Of a stretch of DNA of 64,000 nt, positions 43,942 through 53,697 are shown one piece after another. Each line of letters begins with the position of its first letter. The first letter of the stretch is position 1. The translations under genes and the position numbers were made by a program. The notes below the pieces were generated by a model. That model had not been told where the DNA came from and made no database searches. It saw only the letters and a list, made by a program, of their open reading frames with translations. This DNA is from Flavivirga jejuensis (GTDB lineage: Bacteria; Bacteroidota; Bacteroidia; Flavobacteriales; Flavobacteriaceae), in assembly GCF_030540765.1 (NCBI RefSeq), contig NZ_JAUOEL010000002.1, forward strand, positions 186,001-250,000. Reading direction: 5' to 3'.

Positions 43942-45315
43942 TTAGATTAAAAACACTAAACTAATACTTGTTCCAACGTTGTCTAAACTTTTAATCTGAA
44001 TTTTTCCTTTATGTAGTAACATGATTTCTTTACAGAGACTCAAACCAATACCACTCCCATTCTTTTTTGTACTGAAAAAAGGAATAAAAACGTTGTTAAT
44101 AATTTCATTTGGAATCCCTTTTCCGTTATCAGTAACCTTTATAATAGCAGATCCTTCGATATTTTTTTGTGCCAATAAATTAATTTTTGGATGTTCAATT
44201 TCTTTACAAGCTTCTACCGAATTAAGGATTAAATTAATTAAAACTTGTTCTATTAAATAGGTATCCATTTCTATGTCTAAATCAGATTGCTCTATATCAA
44301 AGTTAAGAGCAATGTTCTTATGATCTAAAGAGGGAGCCATTAGAGTTTTTATGTTTTCGAACAGGTCTTTTACTAAAACGGTACTTAAATTTAGATTTGT
44401 AATTTTATTAAGACTCCTATATGTTTTCGCAAATTTTAATAATCCCTCACTCCTTTTTTTGATGCTTTCTATCCCCACTTCCAAATCATTAACCTCAAGA
44501 GGATGTTCTTCTGGGGCTTCAACAGACAATTGAACTTTAGATTGTAATGTTTCTGCTAATGATGAAATGGGAGCTATAGAATTCATGATTTCATGCGTCA
44601 TAACACTCAATAATTTACGCCATGCTTCCGATTCATTTCTGTTTAATGTGTCTTCAATATTTTGTAAAACGATTAATTTATAAGTACTATTTTCAATTAA
44701 AAAAATGGAGGTTGAAATTAATATTTTTACTTTTTCATTGTCAATATTAATGGTGAGATCATCCCCTTTTGCATGATTGTTTTCAAAAATGATTTTATAT
44801 AAATCTGGTTTTCTATCTTTTATAAAATGGGTGGTTTTTAAAGATGGTACACTCAATATTTTCTTAAAAGCATCATTAACCCACAAAACCTCAGCAGTTT
44901 CAATATTATAGGCTATAATACCAGTATCAATTAATTCTAATATTTTTTGAAGGTATAAATGCTGACCTTCTTTCTCGTGATTAATCGTTTTTATCGTTTT
45001 GTTTACTTCGTTAAATCCTTTATGAAGTGCTCTTATATCTTGTGGTCCTGAATCTTCAGTAAACCATCTGGAAAAATCTCTATACTTTACAGATTCAAAA
45101 AAATCATCTATTTCAGCAAATCGCTTCATGATGAAACGGTATAAATTAAGAAACGAAAAAATGCTAATACTGGCAATTGGTAGTGTAATGATTATAGCAG
45201 TAGATAGGTTCGTATTAAAATTTAGTTTACTAACCGCAAAAGCTAAACTTAGCAGCAAAAAAAACAAAATCAGCACTCTTATAGAAAGAGCCCATTTATA
45301 CTTACTATAAGCCAT
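43942..45315 (-). CDS. Sensor histidine kinase (NtrY-like)
   Basis: 457 aa. Two transmembrane helices are near the start (about 12-30 and 38-60). A PAS-like segment lies at about 125-220 (LELIDTGIIAYNIETAEVLW ...). The dimerisation box is WRKLLSVMTHEIMNSIAPIS with His241. The ATPase domain carries LINLILNSVEACKE, VTDNGKGIPNEI and GSGIGLSLCKEIMLLHKG. It overlaps the start of the response-regulator gene before it by 11 bases; the pair is read in the opposite direction to the efflux operon. It should phosphorylate the NtrC-like regulator. Confidence 0.93.
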   Translation of the reverse strand: MAYSKYKWALSIRVLILFFLLLSLAFAVSKLNFNTNLSTAIIITLPIASISIFSFLNLYRFIMKRFAEIDDFFESVKYRDFSRWFTEDSGPQDIRALHKGFNEVNKTIKTINHEKEGQHLYLQKILELIDTGIIAYNIETAEVLWVNDAFKKILSVPSLKTTHFIKDRKPDLYKIIFENNHAKGDDLTINIDNEKVKILISTSIFLIENSTYKLIVLQNIEDTLNRNESEAWRKLLSVMTHEIMNSIAPISSLAETLQSKVQLSVEAPEEHPLEVNDLEVGIESIKKRSEGLLKFAKTYRSLNKITNLNLSTVLVKDLFENIKTLMAPSLDHKNIALNFDIEQSDLDIEMDTYLIEQVLINLILNSVEACKEIEHPKINLLAQKNIEGSAIIKVTDNGKGIPNEIINNVFIPFFSTKKNGSGIGLSLCKEIMLLHKGKIQIKSLDNVGTSISLVFLI

Positions 45316-46651
45316 ATTTATTTAATCTTCTATAAAGCGCGGTTCTTGTGATTCCTAATTCTTTTGCAGATTTAGAAATATTACCATTATTTTTTTCAAT
45401 AACTTTTAAAATGGTATTCTTTTCTACTGTTTCTAAATTAAGACCGTTTTCTTCAATTCTGATTTGCTTTTTTTCTATGGGTGAAAAAACCAAATCTTCA
45501 TCCGCTAAGGTATTTTTATCTGCCATAATCACAGCACGTTCTAAAGCATATTGAAGCTCCCTCACATTGCCTGGAAAATAATAATCTTTTAGTTTTTTTA
45601 TAAAACTGTCTTCTAATCTAAAAGTTGATTTTAAATACTTTTCGGCATACATTTCAATAAAATGATTTGCTAGTAGCAAAATATCATTATCACGAGATCT
45701 TAATGGTGGCATTATAATTTCCACCGTATTAATTCTGTAAATAAGATCTTTTCTAAACTTAGTTTCGTTTGCTAAAAGAGCAATATCTAAATTGGTAGCA
45801 CAAATAAGTCTTATGTTTAAAGGAATCGGTTCGTTTGATCCAAGTGGTGTTACCTGTCTGTTTTGTAGTATTGTTAAAAGTCGGGCTTGTTGCTGTAAAC
45901 TAATGTTTCCAATTTCATCTAAAAACAAGGTGCCTCCTTCGGCAGCTTCAAAACGCCCTTTTCTATCTTCTTTTGCATCTGTGAATGCGCCTTTTTTATA
46001 TCCAAATAATTCACTTTCAAACAAGGTTTCGGTTAGTGCACCAACATCTACTTTAATAAATGGTTTGTTCTTCCGTAAAGAATTATCATGTATCGCTTTT
46101 GCTACCAAATCTTTTCCTGTGCCGTTCTCTCCAAGAATTAAAATATTAGCCTCTGTTGGTGCTATTTTTTTAATCTTTAAAAACACGTCTTGCATAGCAC
46201 GGCTTTCGCCTAGAATCTCACTTCCAGAGATTACTGTACTTGCTATTTTGTGTTTGCTAGATACTTTTTTACTAAGAATTTCGGTTATGGATTGAATCAG
46301 TTTTTCGTTCTTCCAGGGTTTTACCAAAAAGTCTAAAGCACCTTCTTTTAACGATTTTATAGCCAAGTCTAATTCACCATAAGCAGTAATTAAAATCACC
46401 CCTATTTCCTTATCTATTTCCTTAATTTTATTAAGCCAATAAATCCCTTCGTTTCCTGTATTTACTAAACCGTTAAAATTCATGTCCAGTACTACAATAT
46501 CAAATTTGTGTCTTTTTATTAAAGCACTAATATGATTCGGGTTTTTCTCCACAACAACCTGCTTTACTCTAGATTTTAGTAAAAGGCGTATGGCAGTTAA
46601 TACGTCTGCATCATCATCTACAACTAATATGTTTGCATTTTTTAACAACAT
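45305..46651 (-). CDS. Sigma-54-dependent response regulator (NtrC family)
   Basis: 448 aa. The receiver domain has Asp56 in VVLDMNFNGL; the central AAA+ domain has the Walker A GENGTGKD (174-181), the sigma-54 contact loop GAFTDA (221-226, usual form GAFTGA), GTLFLDEIGNI and RKDLIYRINTVEI. A Fis-type helix-turn-helix ends the protein (NISKSAKELGITRTALYRRL). It activates RNA polymerase bound to sigma-54. The divergent efflux operon 206 bases away, with a -24-like element, is the likely target. GAFTDA is common in Bacteroidota as I recall and is not taken as a defect. Confidence 0.95.
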   Translation of the reverse strand: MLLKNANILVVDDDADVLTAIRLLLKSRVKQVVVEKNPNHISALIKRHKFDIVVLDMNFNGLVNTGNEGIYWLNKIKEIDKEIGVILITAYGELDLAIKSLKEGALDFLVKPWKNEKLIQSITEILSKKVSSKHKIASTVISGSEILGESRAMQDVFLKIKKIAPTEANILILGENGTGKDLVAKAIHDNSLRKNKPFIKVDVGALTETLFESELFGYKKGAFTDAKEDRKGRFEAAEGGTLFLDEIGNISLQQQARLLTILQNRQVTPLGSNEPIPLNIRLICATNLDIALLANETKFRKDLIYRINTVEIIMPPLRSRDNDILLLANHFIEMYAEKYLKSTFRLEDSFIKKLKDYYFPGNVRELQYALERAVIMADKNTLADEDLVFSPIEKKQIRIEENGLNLETVEKNTILKVIEKNNGNISKSAKELGITRTALYRRLNKYGL

Positions 46652-46735
46652 AATTACAATATTACAATTTTATTGGTCTCATAATGAATTTGAACTCTAG
46701 AAATTAACAGCTAGCATAAAAGTGTTTTAATACCG

Positions 46736-46747
46736 TACACGAGTGTA
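46736..46747. promoter_or_regulatory. Palindromic upstream activator site candidate
   Basis: TACACGAGTGTA is a perfect palindrome with a 2-nt centre, 111 bases before the efflux operon start and 85 bases before the NtrC-like gene start. GGACACA follows 12 bases later. This is a suitable position for the NtrC-type regulator to bind. Confidence 0.45.
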
Positions 46748-46813
46748 TCAAAAACGGACACATGCCTATCTCTTAAAAATCAAAAATACCTGAAAAACAA
46801 CTATTTACATGTT

Positions 46814-46828
46814 TGGCACAGTTATAAC
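46814..46828 (+). promoter_or_regulatory. Sigma-54-like promoter of the efflux operon
   Basis: TGGCACAGTTATAAC has a perfect -24 element (TGGCAC) and the right distance to a weak -12 element (TAAC against TTGC). It is 30 bases before the adaptor gene, on the side facing the NtrC-like gene. Confidence 0.5.
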
Positions 46829-46857
46829 AACCAATAAAACAAATTATAAATAACCTT

Positions 46858-48108
46858 ATGGATATACCTATTGAAAAGAAACGATTTACCAAGTCAAAAA
46901 TAATTATTGGTGTTGGTCTCATTTTACTAATATCTTTTATAATTTATGTATTTGTAACTTCTGGTGGAAAACCGAAGTTAAATGTTAATACCGAACGTAT
47001 TATGATTAGCACTGTAAAAGATGGTGTTTTTCAAGAAAACATTCCAGTAAGTGGTAGTGTATTACCAATTACTACTATTTATTTGGATGCTCTTGAAGGG
47101 GGCCGTGTTGAAGAAATTTTTGTTGAAGATGGCACCATTATGAAACAAAACGCTCCTATTTTACGTCTTTCTAATACCGATTTAGAATTGAGTTTAATAA
47201 ATCAAGAAACATCGGTATATAATTTATTAACTCAAATGCAAATTTCTCAAAATGCCGCACGTCAAAACACAATTAATAAATTAAATCAAATGACGGAGGT
47301 AGAAAATGCTTTAATTGAAGCCAATAGAATATATAAACTCAATAAAAAACTATATGAGCAAAAAGCAATTGGTCGTAACGAATTTGAGGAAGCTGAGAAT
47401 AATTACAATTATCAGAAACAACGTATGGCACTAACCCAACAAATTTTGCAACAAGATTCCATTTCTGTTAAACAAGAAAGTGTACAAGCTAAAAGTTCCT
47501 TTACCAGAACACAAAGTGCCTTGAAATTAATGCGTAAAAAAGTAGGCGATTTAGTGGTACGCGCTCCTGTTGATGGGCAATTAACGTCCTTAGATGCTGA
47601 AATTGGACAATCTAAAGTTAAGGGTGAACGTTTGGGGCAGCTAGATGTATTGAGTGGTTTTAAGGTTCGTGTGGATATCGATGAACATTATATTTCTAGA
47701 ATTTACACAGGACAATATGGCTCCTACTCTTTTAATAATGTTGACTATAAATTGCAAATAAAAAAAGTATACACACAAGTTAGCGAAGGAAGGTTTCAAG
47801 TAGATATGCTCTTTGATAAAGACATGCCAAAAGGGATTCGAAGAGGGCAATCATTCCAAATTAGATTAGCTTTAAGTGATGAAAAACAAGCAGTATTAGT
47901 ACCTAAAGGTGGATTTTTTCAGCAAACGGGTGGCAATTGGATTTTTAAATTGAGTGATGATGGAAAAATAGCTTACAAAGTTGATATTCAATTAGGAAGT
48001 CAAAACACCGAGTATTACGAAGTGCTTCAAGGATTAGGTGCTGGCGATAAAGTAATAACGTCTAGCTATGATAATTTTGGTGACAAACAAGAATTAATTT
48101 TAAAATAA
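46858..48108 (+). CDS. Efflux periplasmic adaptor (HlyD/MacA-type)
   Basis: 416 aa. One N-terminal transmembrane helix (about 14-34) is followed by a barrel-sandwich/lipoyl half (VSGSVLPITTIYLDALEGGR, VEEIFVEDGTIMKQNAPILR), a coiled-coil hairpin (about 115-225), the second lipoyl half (VRAPVDGQLTSLDAEIGQ), and beta-barrel and membrane-proximal domains (VLVPKGGFFQQTGGNWIF, VITSSYDNFGDKQELILK). It connects the ABC permeases to the TolC-like channel. It is the first gene of the divergent operon, which ends with the TolC gene at 63040. Confidence 0.93.
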   Translation: MDIPIEKKRFTKSKIIIGVGLILLISFIIYVFVTSGGKPKLNVNTERIMISTVKDGVFQENIPVSGSVLPITTIYLDALEGGRVEEIFVEDGTIMKQNAPILRLSNTDLELSLINQETSVYNLLTQMQISQNAARQNTINKLNQMTEVENALIEANRIYKLNKKLYEQKAIGRNEFEEAENNYNYQKQRMALTQQILQQDSISVKQESVQAKSSFTRTQSALKLMRKKVGDLVVRAPVDGQLTSLDAEIGQSKVKGERLGQLDVLSGFKVRVDIDEHYISRIYTGQYGSYSFNNVDYKLQIKKVYTQVSEGRFQVDMLFDKDMPKGIRRGQSFQIRLALSDEKQAVLVPKGGFFQQTGGNWIFKLSDDGKIAYKVDIQLGSQNTEYYEVLQGLGAGDKVITSSYDNFGDKQELILK

Positions 48109-48121
48109 TAACAGATCAATC

Positions 48122-48799
48122 ATGATTAAAATAACCGATTTAGAAAAATATTATAAAACTGAAGAGTTACAAACCATAGCGTTAAACAAATTATCTTTTG
48201 AGGTAAAAAAAGGAGAGTTTGTTGCCATTATGGGCCCTTCGGGGTGTGGTAAATCGACACTGCTTAATATTTTAGGGATGTTAGACGATTCTGACGGTGG
48301 TAGTTTTATTTTTAATGGCGAAGAGGTTATTCATTATAACGAACGTAAAAGAGCAAACATCCGCAAACACAATATTGGTTTTGTATTTCAAAGCTTTAAC
48401 CTAATAGACCAACTCACCGTTTTCGAAAATGTAGAACTCCCATTAATTTATATAGGTGTAAAAAAAGCCGAAAGAAAAAAGAAGGTATACGAAGTCCTAG
48501 AGAAAATGCAAATCATGCACCGGCGCAAGCACTTTCCTCAACAATTATCGGGAGGTCAACAACAACGTGTTGCTGTAGCTAGAGCCGTAGTAAACAATCC
48601 CAAACTAATTCTTGCCGATGAACCTACAGGAAACCTCGACAGTTCTAATGGTAACGAAGTCATGGATTTATTAACCGAATTAAATAAACAAGGCACCACC
48701 ATTATTATGGTAACACATAGCGAGCATGATGCTAAGTTTTCACACCGTATTATTCGTATGCTAGATGGTCAAAAGGTCATAGAGAATAGTTTAATTTAA
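48122..48799 (+). CDS. ABC transporter ATPase (MacB/LolD type), first of two
   Basis: 225 aa. Walker A GPSGCGKST (38-46), Q-loop FVFQSFNLIDQLT, signature LSGGQQQR and Walker B LILADEPTGNLDS are complete, and the H-loop is MVTHSEHD. This is the normal length for a stand-alone ATPase of FtsX-like permeases. It powers one or more of the permeases downstream. It starts 13 bases after the adaptor gene. Confidence 0.96.
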   Translation: MIKITDLEKYYKTEELQTIALNKLSFEVKKGEFVAIMGPSGCGKSTLLNILGMLDDSDGGSFIFNGEEVIHYNERKRANIRKHNIGFVFQSFNLIDQLTVFENVELPLIYIGVKKAERKKKVYEVLEKMQIMHRRKHFPQQLSGGQQQRVAVARAVVNNPKLILADEPTGNLDSSNGNEVMDLLTELNKQGTTIIMVTHSEHDAKFSHRIIRMLDGQKVIENSLI

Positions 48800-48859
48800 A
48801 TCTGTTTTTTAGACTAAAAAAAAAATCAATCAAAAAACGAACAGTAAATCATAAAAATC

Positions 48860-51265
48860 ATGTTTAGAAATTATTTTAAAATAGCATGGAGAAATCTTTT
48901 AAAGAACAAGGTATATTCATTTATAAACATATCTGGTTTAGCTGTTGGTATGGCGGCAACAATAATGATAGGTTTATGGATAACTGATGAATTAAATTAT
49001 AATAATCACTTTAAAAAGAAAGATGTTATAGCCCAAGTATATCAAAGTCAAGCAATTAATGGAGATGTTGGTACAGGGCCTGCAATTCCTAGACCTTTGG
49101 AATTTATATTACGAGAGGAATACGCTGATAATTTTAAGCATATTGTTATGTCTTCTTGGGAACATCCTAGGTATTTAAAATATGGCGAAACGAATATCTA
49201 TACTAAAGGAAATGCGATGCAAGAAGGCGGTCCAGAAATGCTAGACCTCAAAATAATTGAAGGGGTTAAAGATGGACTTAAAGAAAAGAATTCTATAATG
49301 CTTTCTAAAACTTCTGCTAAAACATTGTTTGGGTCTGATGCTGCTGTGGGTAAAATAATAAAGGTTAACAATTTAGATGATTTAATAGTTACTGCTGTTT
49401 ATAACGATATTCCTGAGAATAATTCATTTAATGAAATGGATTATTTAATACCGTGGAAATATTATGTAACAAAACAACCATGGTTAGAAAATGCTATAGA
49501 CCATTGGGGAAATAATTCCTTTCAAATGTTTGTTCAAATTAATGAAAACACAACCATGGAAGCAGTGACATCTAAAATTATAGATGTTAAGAAAAATGCA
49601 TCAGTTGATGAAGCAGAGTTTAATCCTCAAATATTCTTATTTCCTATGCAAGATTGGTACCTAAGAAGCGATTTTGAAAATGGTGTTCAATCTGGAGGGC
49701 GCATAGAAAATGTATGGTTGTTTGGTATAATTGGATTATTCATTTTACTACTAGCTTGTATTAATTTTATAAATTTAAGTACAGCCCGTTCTGAAAAACG
49801 AGCTACTGAAGTTGGTATTAGAAAATCAATTGGTTCACAACGAGGTCAGTTAATATTTCAATTTTTAAGCGAGTCTTTTTTAATTGTTATTTTATCATTT
49901 GTATTTGCCATAGGTATCGTATTACTCTTTTTAAATGGATTTAATAATTTGGCTAGTAAAGTCATTGTATTTCCGTGGACTAATATTCAATTTTGGCTAG
50001 TAGCGTTAGTGTTTATAATTGTTACGGCTTTCTTATCAGGTAGCTATCCTGCAATATATTTATCATCCTTTAATCCAGTAGCAGTTCTAAAAGGTGCTTT
50101 TAATGCTGGTCGTTACTCCTCTTTACCTAGAAAAATCCTGGTTGTTACGCAGTTTACAGTATCTATAGCCTTGATTATTGGTACGCTAGTAGTAATGAAT
50201 CAAATTCAATTTAGTAAAGATCGCCCTGTTGGATATGATAAAGAAGGCTTAATCCAAATCCCGGTAATGAGTAACGAATTTATTGGTAAAGCCGAGGTTA
50301 TGAGAACGCAATTTATAGCTTCTGGTGGCGCTATAGAAATGGCAACAACAAGTAGTCCTACAACAAATGTTTGGTCAAATAGATCTGGTTATACATGGGA
50401 AGGAAAACCTGTTGGCTTTCAAGAAGATTTGGCTTACACTAATGTTTCTTACGAGTTTGTGAAAACCTTGGGCGCAAAAATAATTCAAGGACGTGGTTTT
50501 TCACGTGATTTCCCATCAGATTCCTTAGGTGTAATTCTAAATAAAACTGCTGTTGAGTACATGGGAATTAAAGATCCGATAGGAAAGTATATTAGAGATG
50601 CTGATACTGATGTCGAAAATCGAGAGCCACCTTTAAAAATTATCGGAGTCATAGATGATATTATTATGCAATCACCTTACAGCCCTGTAAAACAATCGAT
50701 GTATGCTTTTGATAATGTTGGTACTGCAAGCTTCTATAATCTAAGATTAAATCCAGAAAAAAGTACTGCTAAAAACTTAGAAATAATTAAAAATGTCTTT
50801 AAAAAGAATTTCCCAGATACCCCCTTCGATTTTCAATTTGTAGATGAAGAATACGGAAGAAAATTTAGTTCAGAAGAACGCATTGCAAGTTTGGCTAGAG
50901 TATTTACTGCATTAGCTATTTTTATTAGTTGTTTGGGGTTATTTGGATTGGCATCATTCGTAGCAGAGCAACGCACTAAAGAAATTGGTGTTAGAAAAGT
51001 ATTAGGAGCATCCATCAGTCAATTATGGTTATTACTTTCAAAAGATTTCATCACGCTTGTAGTTATTGCACTCTTGATTGCTTCTCCTTTTGCCTATTAT
51101 ATTATGGGGCAATGGTTACAAAAGTTTAGCTATAGAGTATCTGTAGGTTGGGATGTGTTTGCAATTGCATGTTTTGGGGCACTTATTATCACACTTATCA
51201 CTGTAAGTTTCCAAGCCATCAAAGCAGCAATTGTAAACCCTATAAAAAGTTTAAGAACAGAATAA
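48860..51265 (+). CDS. FtsX/MacB-type ABC permease 1
   Basis: 801 aa, with the doubled layout of large Bacteroidota MacB-like permeases: N-terminal FRNYFKIAWRNLLKNKVYSF and TM1, a ~230-residue periplasmic domain, FtsX helices (WLFGIIGLFILLLACINFIN, then EVGIRKSIGSQRGQLIFQF), a second periplasmic domain, and a second FtsX block (FISCLGLFGLASFVAEQRTK, EIGVRKVLGAS). It ends NPIKSLRTE. It is closest to permease 4 (56115), sharing LFPM-DW-LRS and the VWLFGIIGLF segment. The gene lies 60 bases after the ATPase. The substrate is not known; this family exports peptides or lipids or handles envelope stress. Confidence 0.92.
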   Translation: MFRNYFKIAWRNLLKNKVYSFINISGLAVGMAATIMIGLWITDELNYNNHFKKKDVIAQVYQSQAINGDVGTGPAIPRPLEFILREEYADNFKHIVMSSWEHPRYLKYGETNIYTKGNAMQEGGPEMLDLKIIEGVKDGLKEKNSIMLSKTSAKTLFGSDAAVGKIIKVNNLDDLIVTAVYNDIPENNSFNEMDYLIPWKYYVTKQPWLENAIDHWGNNSFQMFVQINENTTMEAVTSKIIDVKKNASVDEAEFNPQIFLFPMQDWYLRSDFENGVQSGGRIENVWLFGIIGLFILLLACINFINLSTARSEKRATEVGIRKSIGSQRGQLIFQFLSESFLIVILSFVFAIGIVLLFLNGFNNLASKVIVFPWTNIQFWLVALVFIIVTAFLSGSYPAIYLSSFNPVAVLKGAFNAGRYSSLPRKILVVTQFTVSIALIIGTLVVMNQIQFSKDRPVGYDKEGLIQIPVMSNEFIGKAEVMRTQFIASGGAIEMATTSSPTTNVWSNRSGYTWEGKPVGFQEDLAYTNVSYEFVKTLGAKIIQGRGFSRDFPSDSLGVILNKTAVEYMGIKDPIGKYIRDADTDVENREPPLKIIGVIDDIIMQSPYSPVKQSMYAFDNVGTASFYNLRLNPEKSTAKNLEIIKNVFKKNFPDTPFDFQFVDEEYGRKFSSEERIASLARVFTALAIFISCLGLFGLASFVAEQRTKEIGVRKVLGASISQLWLLLSKDFITLVVIALLIASPFAYYIMGQWLQKFSYRVSVGWDVFAIACFGALIITLITVSFQAIKAAIVNPIKSLRTE

Positions 51266-51267
51266 TC

Positions 51268-53667
51268 ATGATTAGAAACTATTTTAAAATAGCAATAAGA
51301 AATCTACGAAAAAACAAATTATACGCAAGCATTAATATTTTTGGCTTGGCTATTGGTTTAACTTCTTGCATGCTCATTGGGCTTTATATTGTTAACGAAC
51401 TGAGTTATGACAAATTTAATAACAAAGCCAATCGCATTGTACGTGTTACAATGGAATATAAAATGTCGAACGAAATTAATTATGCAGCAACAACTGGAAC
51501 CAAAGTAGGCCCAGAGTTTGCGAGGACTTTTCCTAAAATAGAAGAATACACTAGAACATTTATTAGCACTAGTAATGTAGAATACGGTAACAAACTTTTT
51601 AATGAGGATAGAATTCTTTTTGCAGACCCTTCCTTCTTCAACATATTTTCTTTTAACCTCTTACAGGGGAATGCTGAAACTATTCTAGATGCACCAAACA
51701 AAATTGTGCTTACAGAATCCATGGCAAAAAAATATTTTGGTGATGAAAACCCTATTAATAAAACCATAACAGTTATTGGCAAGGAGATGATTGTTTCAGG
51801 GGTTAGTGAAGACAGTCCTAAAAATTCACAAATTAAGTTTGATTTTGTAACTCAATTCTTAAACCTTGGAAATAAAGTAAAAAGAGAGCAATGGTGGTCA
51901 GCTAATTGGATAACCTATTTTTTGTTGAACACTGGTGATGATATAACTCAATTTGAACAGCAAATAAATACTTATATGCAAACGGATGCTATTAGAAGTC
52001 AAGCAGGTTTAGAAGGCGAGAGTTATTTAAATTACCATTTGCAACCACTATTGGATGTCCATTTAAAATCTGATTTGGCTGGTTTCGAACCAAATGGAAA
52101 CATGACATACATATACATATTCATTATAATTTCCTTACTTATTTTATTAATTGCAAGTGCCAATTACACCAACCTTGCAACAGCTCAATCCACTTCTAGA
52201 AGTGGCGAGATTGGAATGCGAAAGGTAATGGGAGCTAGTAAGCGTCAAGTATTCATACAATTTATTAGTGAATCTACAACCATTACATTTATTGCAGCTG
52301 TCTTAGCTTTATTATTATGTGTCCTGGTGCTGCCATATTTTAACTCTATAACAGGGAAAGCGTTTACCAAATTAGAGTTACTTCAACCAATACCAATGCT
52401 ATTACTTTTTTTATTCAGTGTAATAGTGAGTTTCCTTGCGGGTTTGTATCCTGCACTTGTTTTATCGGGAACTAACGTTATGAGTGTTCTTAAAAAAGGA
52501 TTCAGAAGTCCTGGAGGAAATGGAATATTAAAAAAATCCTTAATAGTAGGTCAATTTTCGATTTCTGTATTCCTTATTATTTACACGATGGTTATCCTTC
52601 AGCAAATGGATTTTATCCAAAACAAAAATTTGGGATATAATAAAGACCATGTGGTTGTATTACCTATAAGCAGAACTATGTTTGAGAATTTCGAAACCTT
52701 TAAATATGGTTTAGAACAAATTTCTGGAGTGCAATCAGTTACAGCATCTTATGAAACTCCTAAGTTTGTAAAATGGGGAGATGGTGTAAATGTGGTAGAC
52801 GAAAACGGAGAGCATACTATCGATATCAATGCAATGCCTGTAGATTTAAATTTTGTGAACACCTTAGGCATGAAAATGGCTGCTGGACGTGATTTTATAC
52901 AATCAGATTTTGCTTTAATGGATACCACTAATAATAGTGTTAACTACAAACAACCTTATTTAATAAACGAAACCTTAGCAAAACAAATTGGTTGGTCTCC
53001 AGAAGAAGCTATTGGGCGTACTATTGAAAATAGAGCCTCAGGCCCCGTATTAGGTGTTGTAAAAGATTTTAATTTTAGCAGTTTGCATGAGCCAGTTGGT
53101 CCATTGCTTATGTTTTTAGGTCGTAATTTTTCAAGAAATTATATGGTTCGAATTTCTGATTTAGATGTTCAAGGTACTTTGGGGCACTTGGAAACTCTTT
53201 GGAATGAACGTACTAATAGCAGACCCTTTAATTACCATTTCTTAGATGAAGATTATGACACGCTTTACCAAACAGAACAGCGCAGTGCAATTCTTTTTAG
53301 TGTAGCAGCAGGACTTGCTGTTATTCTTGCTTGCTTAGGTTTGTTTGGTCTAGCAGCTTTCACCATAGTACAACGTACTAAAGAAATTGGTATTAGAAAA
53401 GTCTTAGGAGCAAACCTTAGTAATATCATACTTTTAATAAGTAAGAACTTTTTAGTATTAGTAACAATAGCTATCATTATTGCATCACCATTCGCTTTTT
53501 TCGCTGCAAAAAAATGGTTGCAGAATTTCGCATACAGAATTGAACCCGAATGGTCCGTGTTTATTATTCCAGTTATTGTGACCTTGCTTGTCACATTTTT
53601 AACAGTTGGTTATCATTCTATTAGAGCTGCCATTGTAAACCCTATTAAAAGTTTAAGAACTGAATAA
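51268..53667 (+). CDS. FtsX/MacB-type ABC permease 2
   Basis: 799 aa from the ATG at 51268 (MIRNYFKIAIRNLRKNKLYA); a longer frame starts 120 bases upstream inside permease 1 and is rejected because it removes the family start. It has the same two-block layout, with NYTNLATAQSTSRSGEIGMR, KVMGASKRQVFIQF in the first FtsX part and FGLAAFTIVQRTKEIGIRKV in the second, and ends NPIKSLRTE. It begins 2 bases after permease 1 with a near-identical junction sequence. More divergent from permeases 1 and 4 than they are from each other. Confidence 0.92.
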   Translation: MIRNYFKIAIRNLRKNKLYASINIFGLAIGLTSCMLIGLYIVNELSYDKFNNKANRIVRVTMEYKMSNEINYAATTGTKVGPEFARTFPKIEEYTRTFISTSNVEYGNKLFNEDRILFADPSFFNIFSFNLLQGNAETILDAPNKIVLTESMAKKYFGDENPINKTITVIGKEMIVSGVSEDSPKNSQIKFDFVTQFLNLGNKVKREQWWSANWITYFLLNTGDDITQFEQQINTYMQTDAIRSQAGLEGESYLNYHLQPLLDVHLKSDLAGFEPNGNMTYIYIFIIISLLILLIASANYTNLATAQSTSRSGEIGMRKVMGASKRQVFIQFISESTTITFIAAVLALLLCVLVLPYFNSITGKAFTKLELLQPIPMLLLFLFSVIVSFLAGLYPALVLSGTNVMSVLKKGFRSPGGNGILKKSLIVGQFSISVFLIIYTMVILQQMDFIQNKNLGYNKDHVVVLPISRTMFENFETFKYGLEQISGVQSVTASYETPKFVKWGDGVNVVDENGEHTIDINAMPVDLNFVNTLGMKMAAGRDFIQSDFALMDTTNNSVNYKQPYLINETLAKQIGWSPEEAIGRTIENRASGPVLGVVKDFNFSSLHEPVGPLLMFLGRNFSRNYMVRISDLDVQGTLGHLETLWNERTNSRPFNYHFLDEDYDTLYQTEQRSAILFSVAAGLAVILACLGLFGLAAFTIVQRTKEIGIRKVLGANLSNIILLISKNFLVLVTIAIIIASPFAFFAAKKWLQNFAYRIEPEWSVFIIPVIVTLLVTFLTVGYHSIRAAIVNPIKSLRTE

Positions 53668-53697
53668 AAAAATCATCAATCAAAAACAATAGATATC

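Noticed and set aside
45792-46295. A 167-aa open frame opposite the NtrC-like gene.
   Set aside because: It is fully antisense to a clear AAA+ domain; its length is explained by codon bias of the real gene.
51148-51267. A 40-residue upstream extension of permease 2.
   Set aside because: It overlaps the end of permease 1 in another frame; the conserved MIRNYFKIA start at 51268 matches the other permeases.
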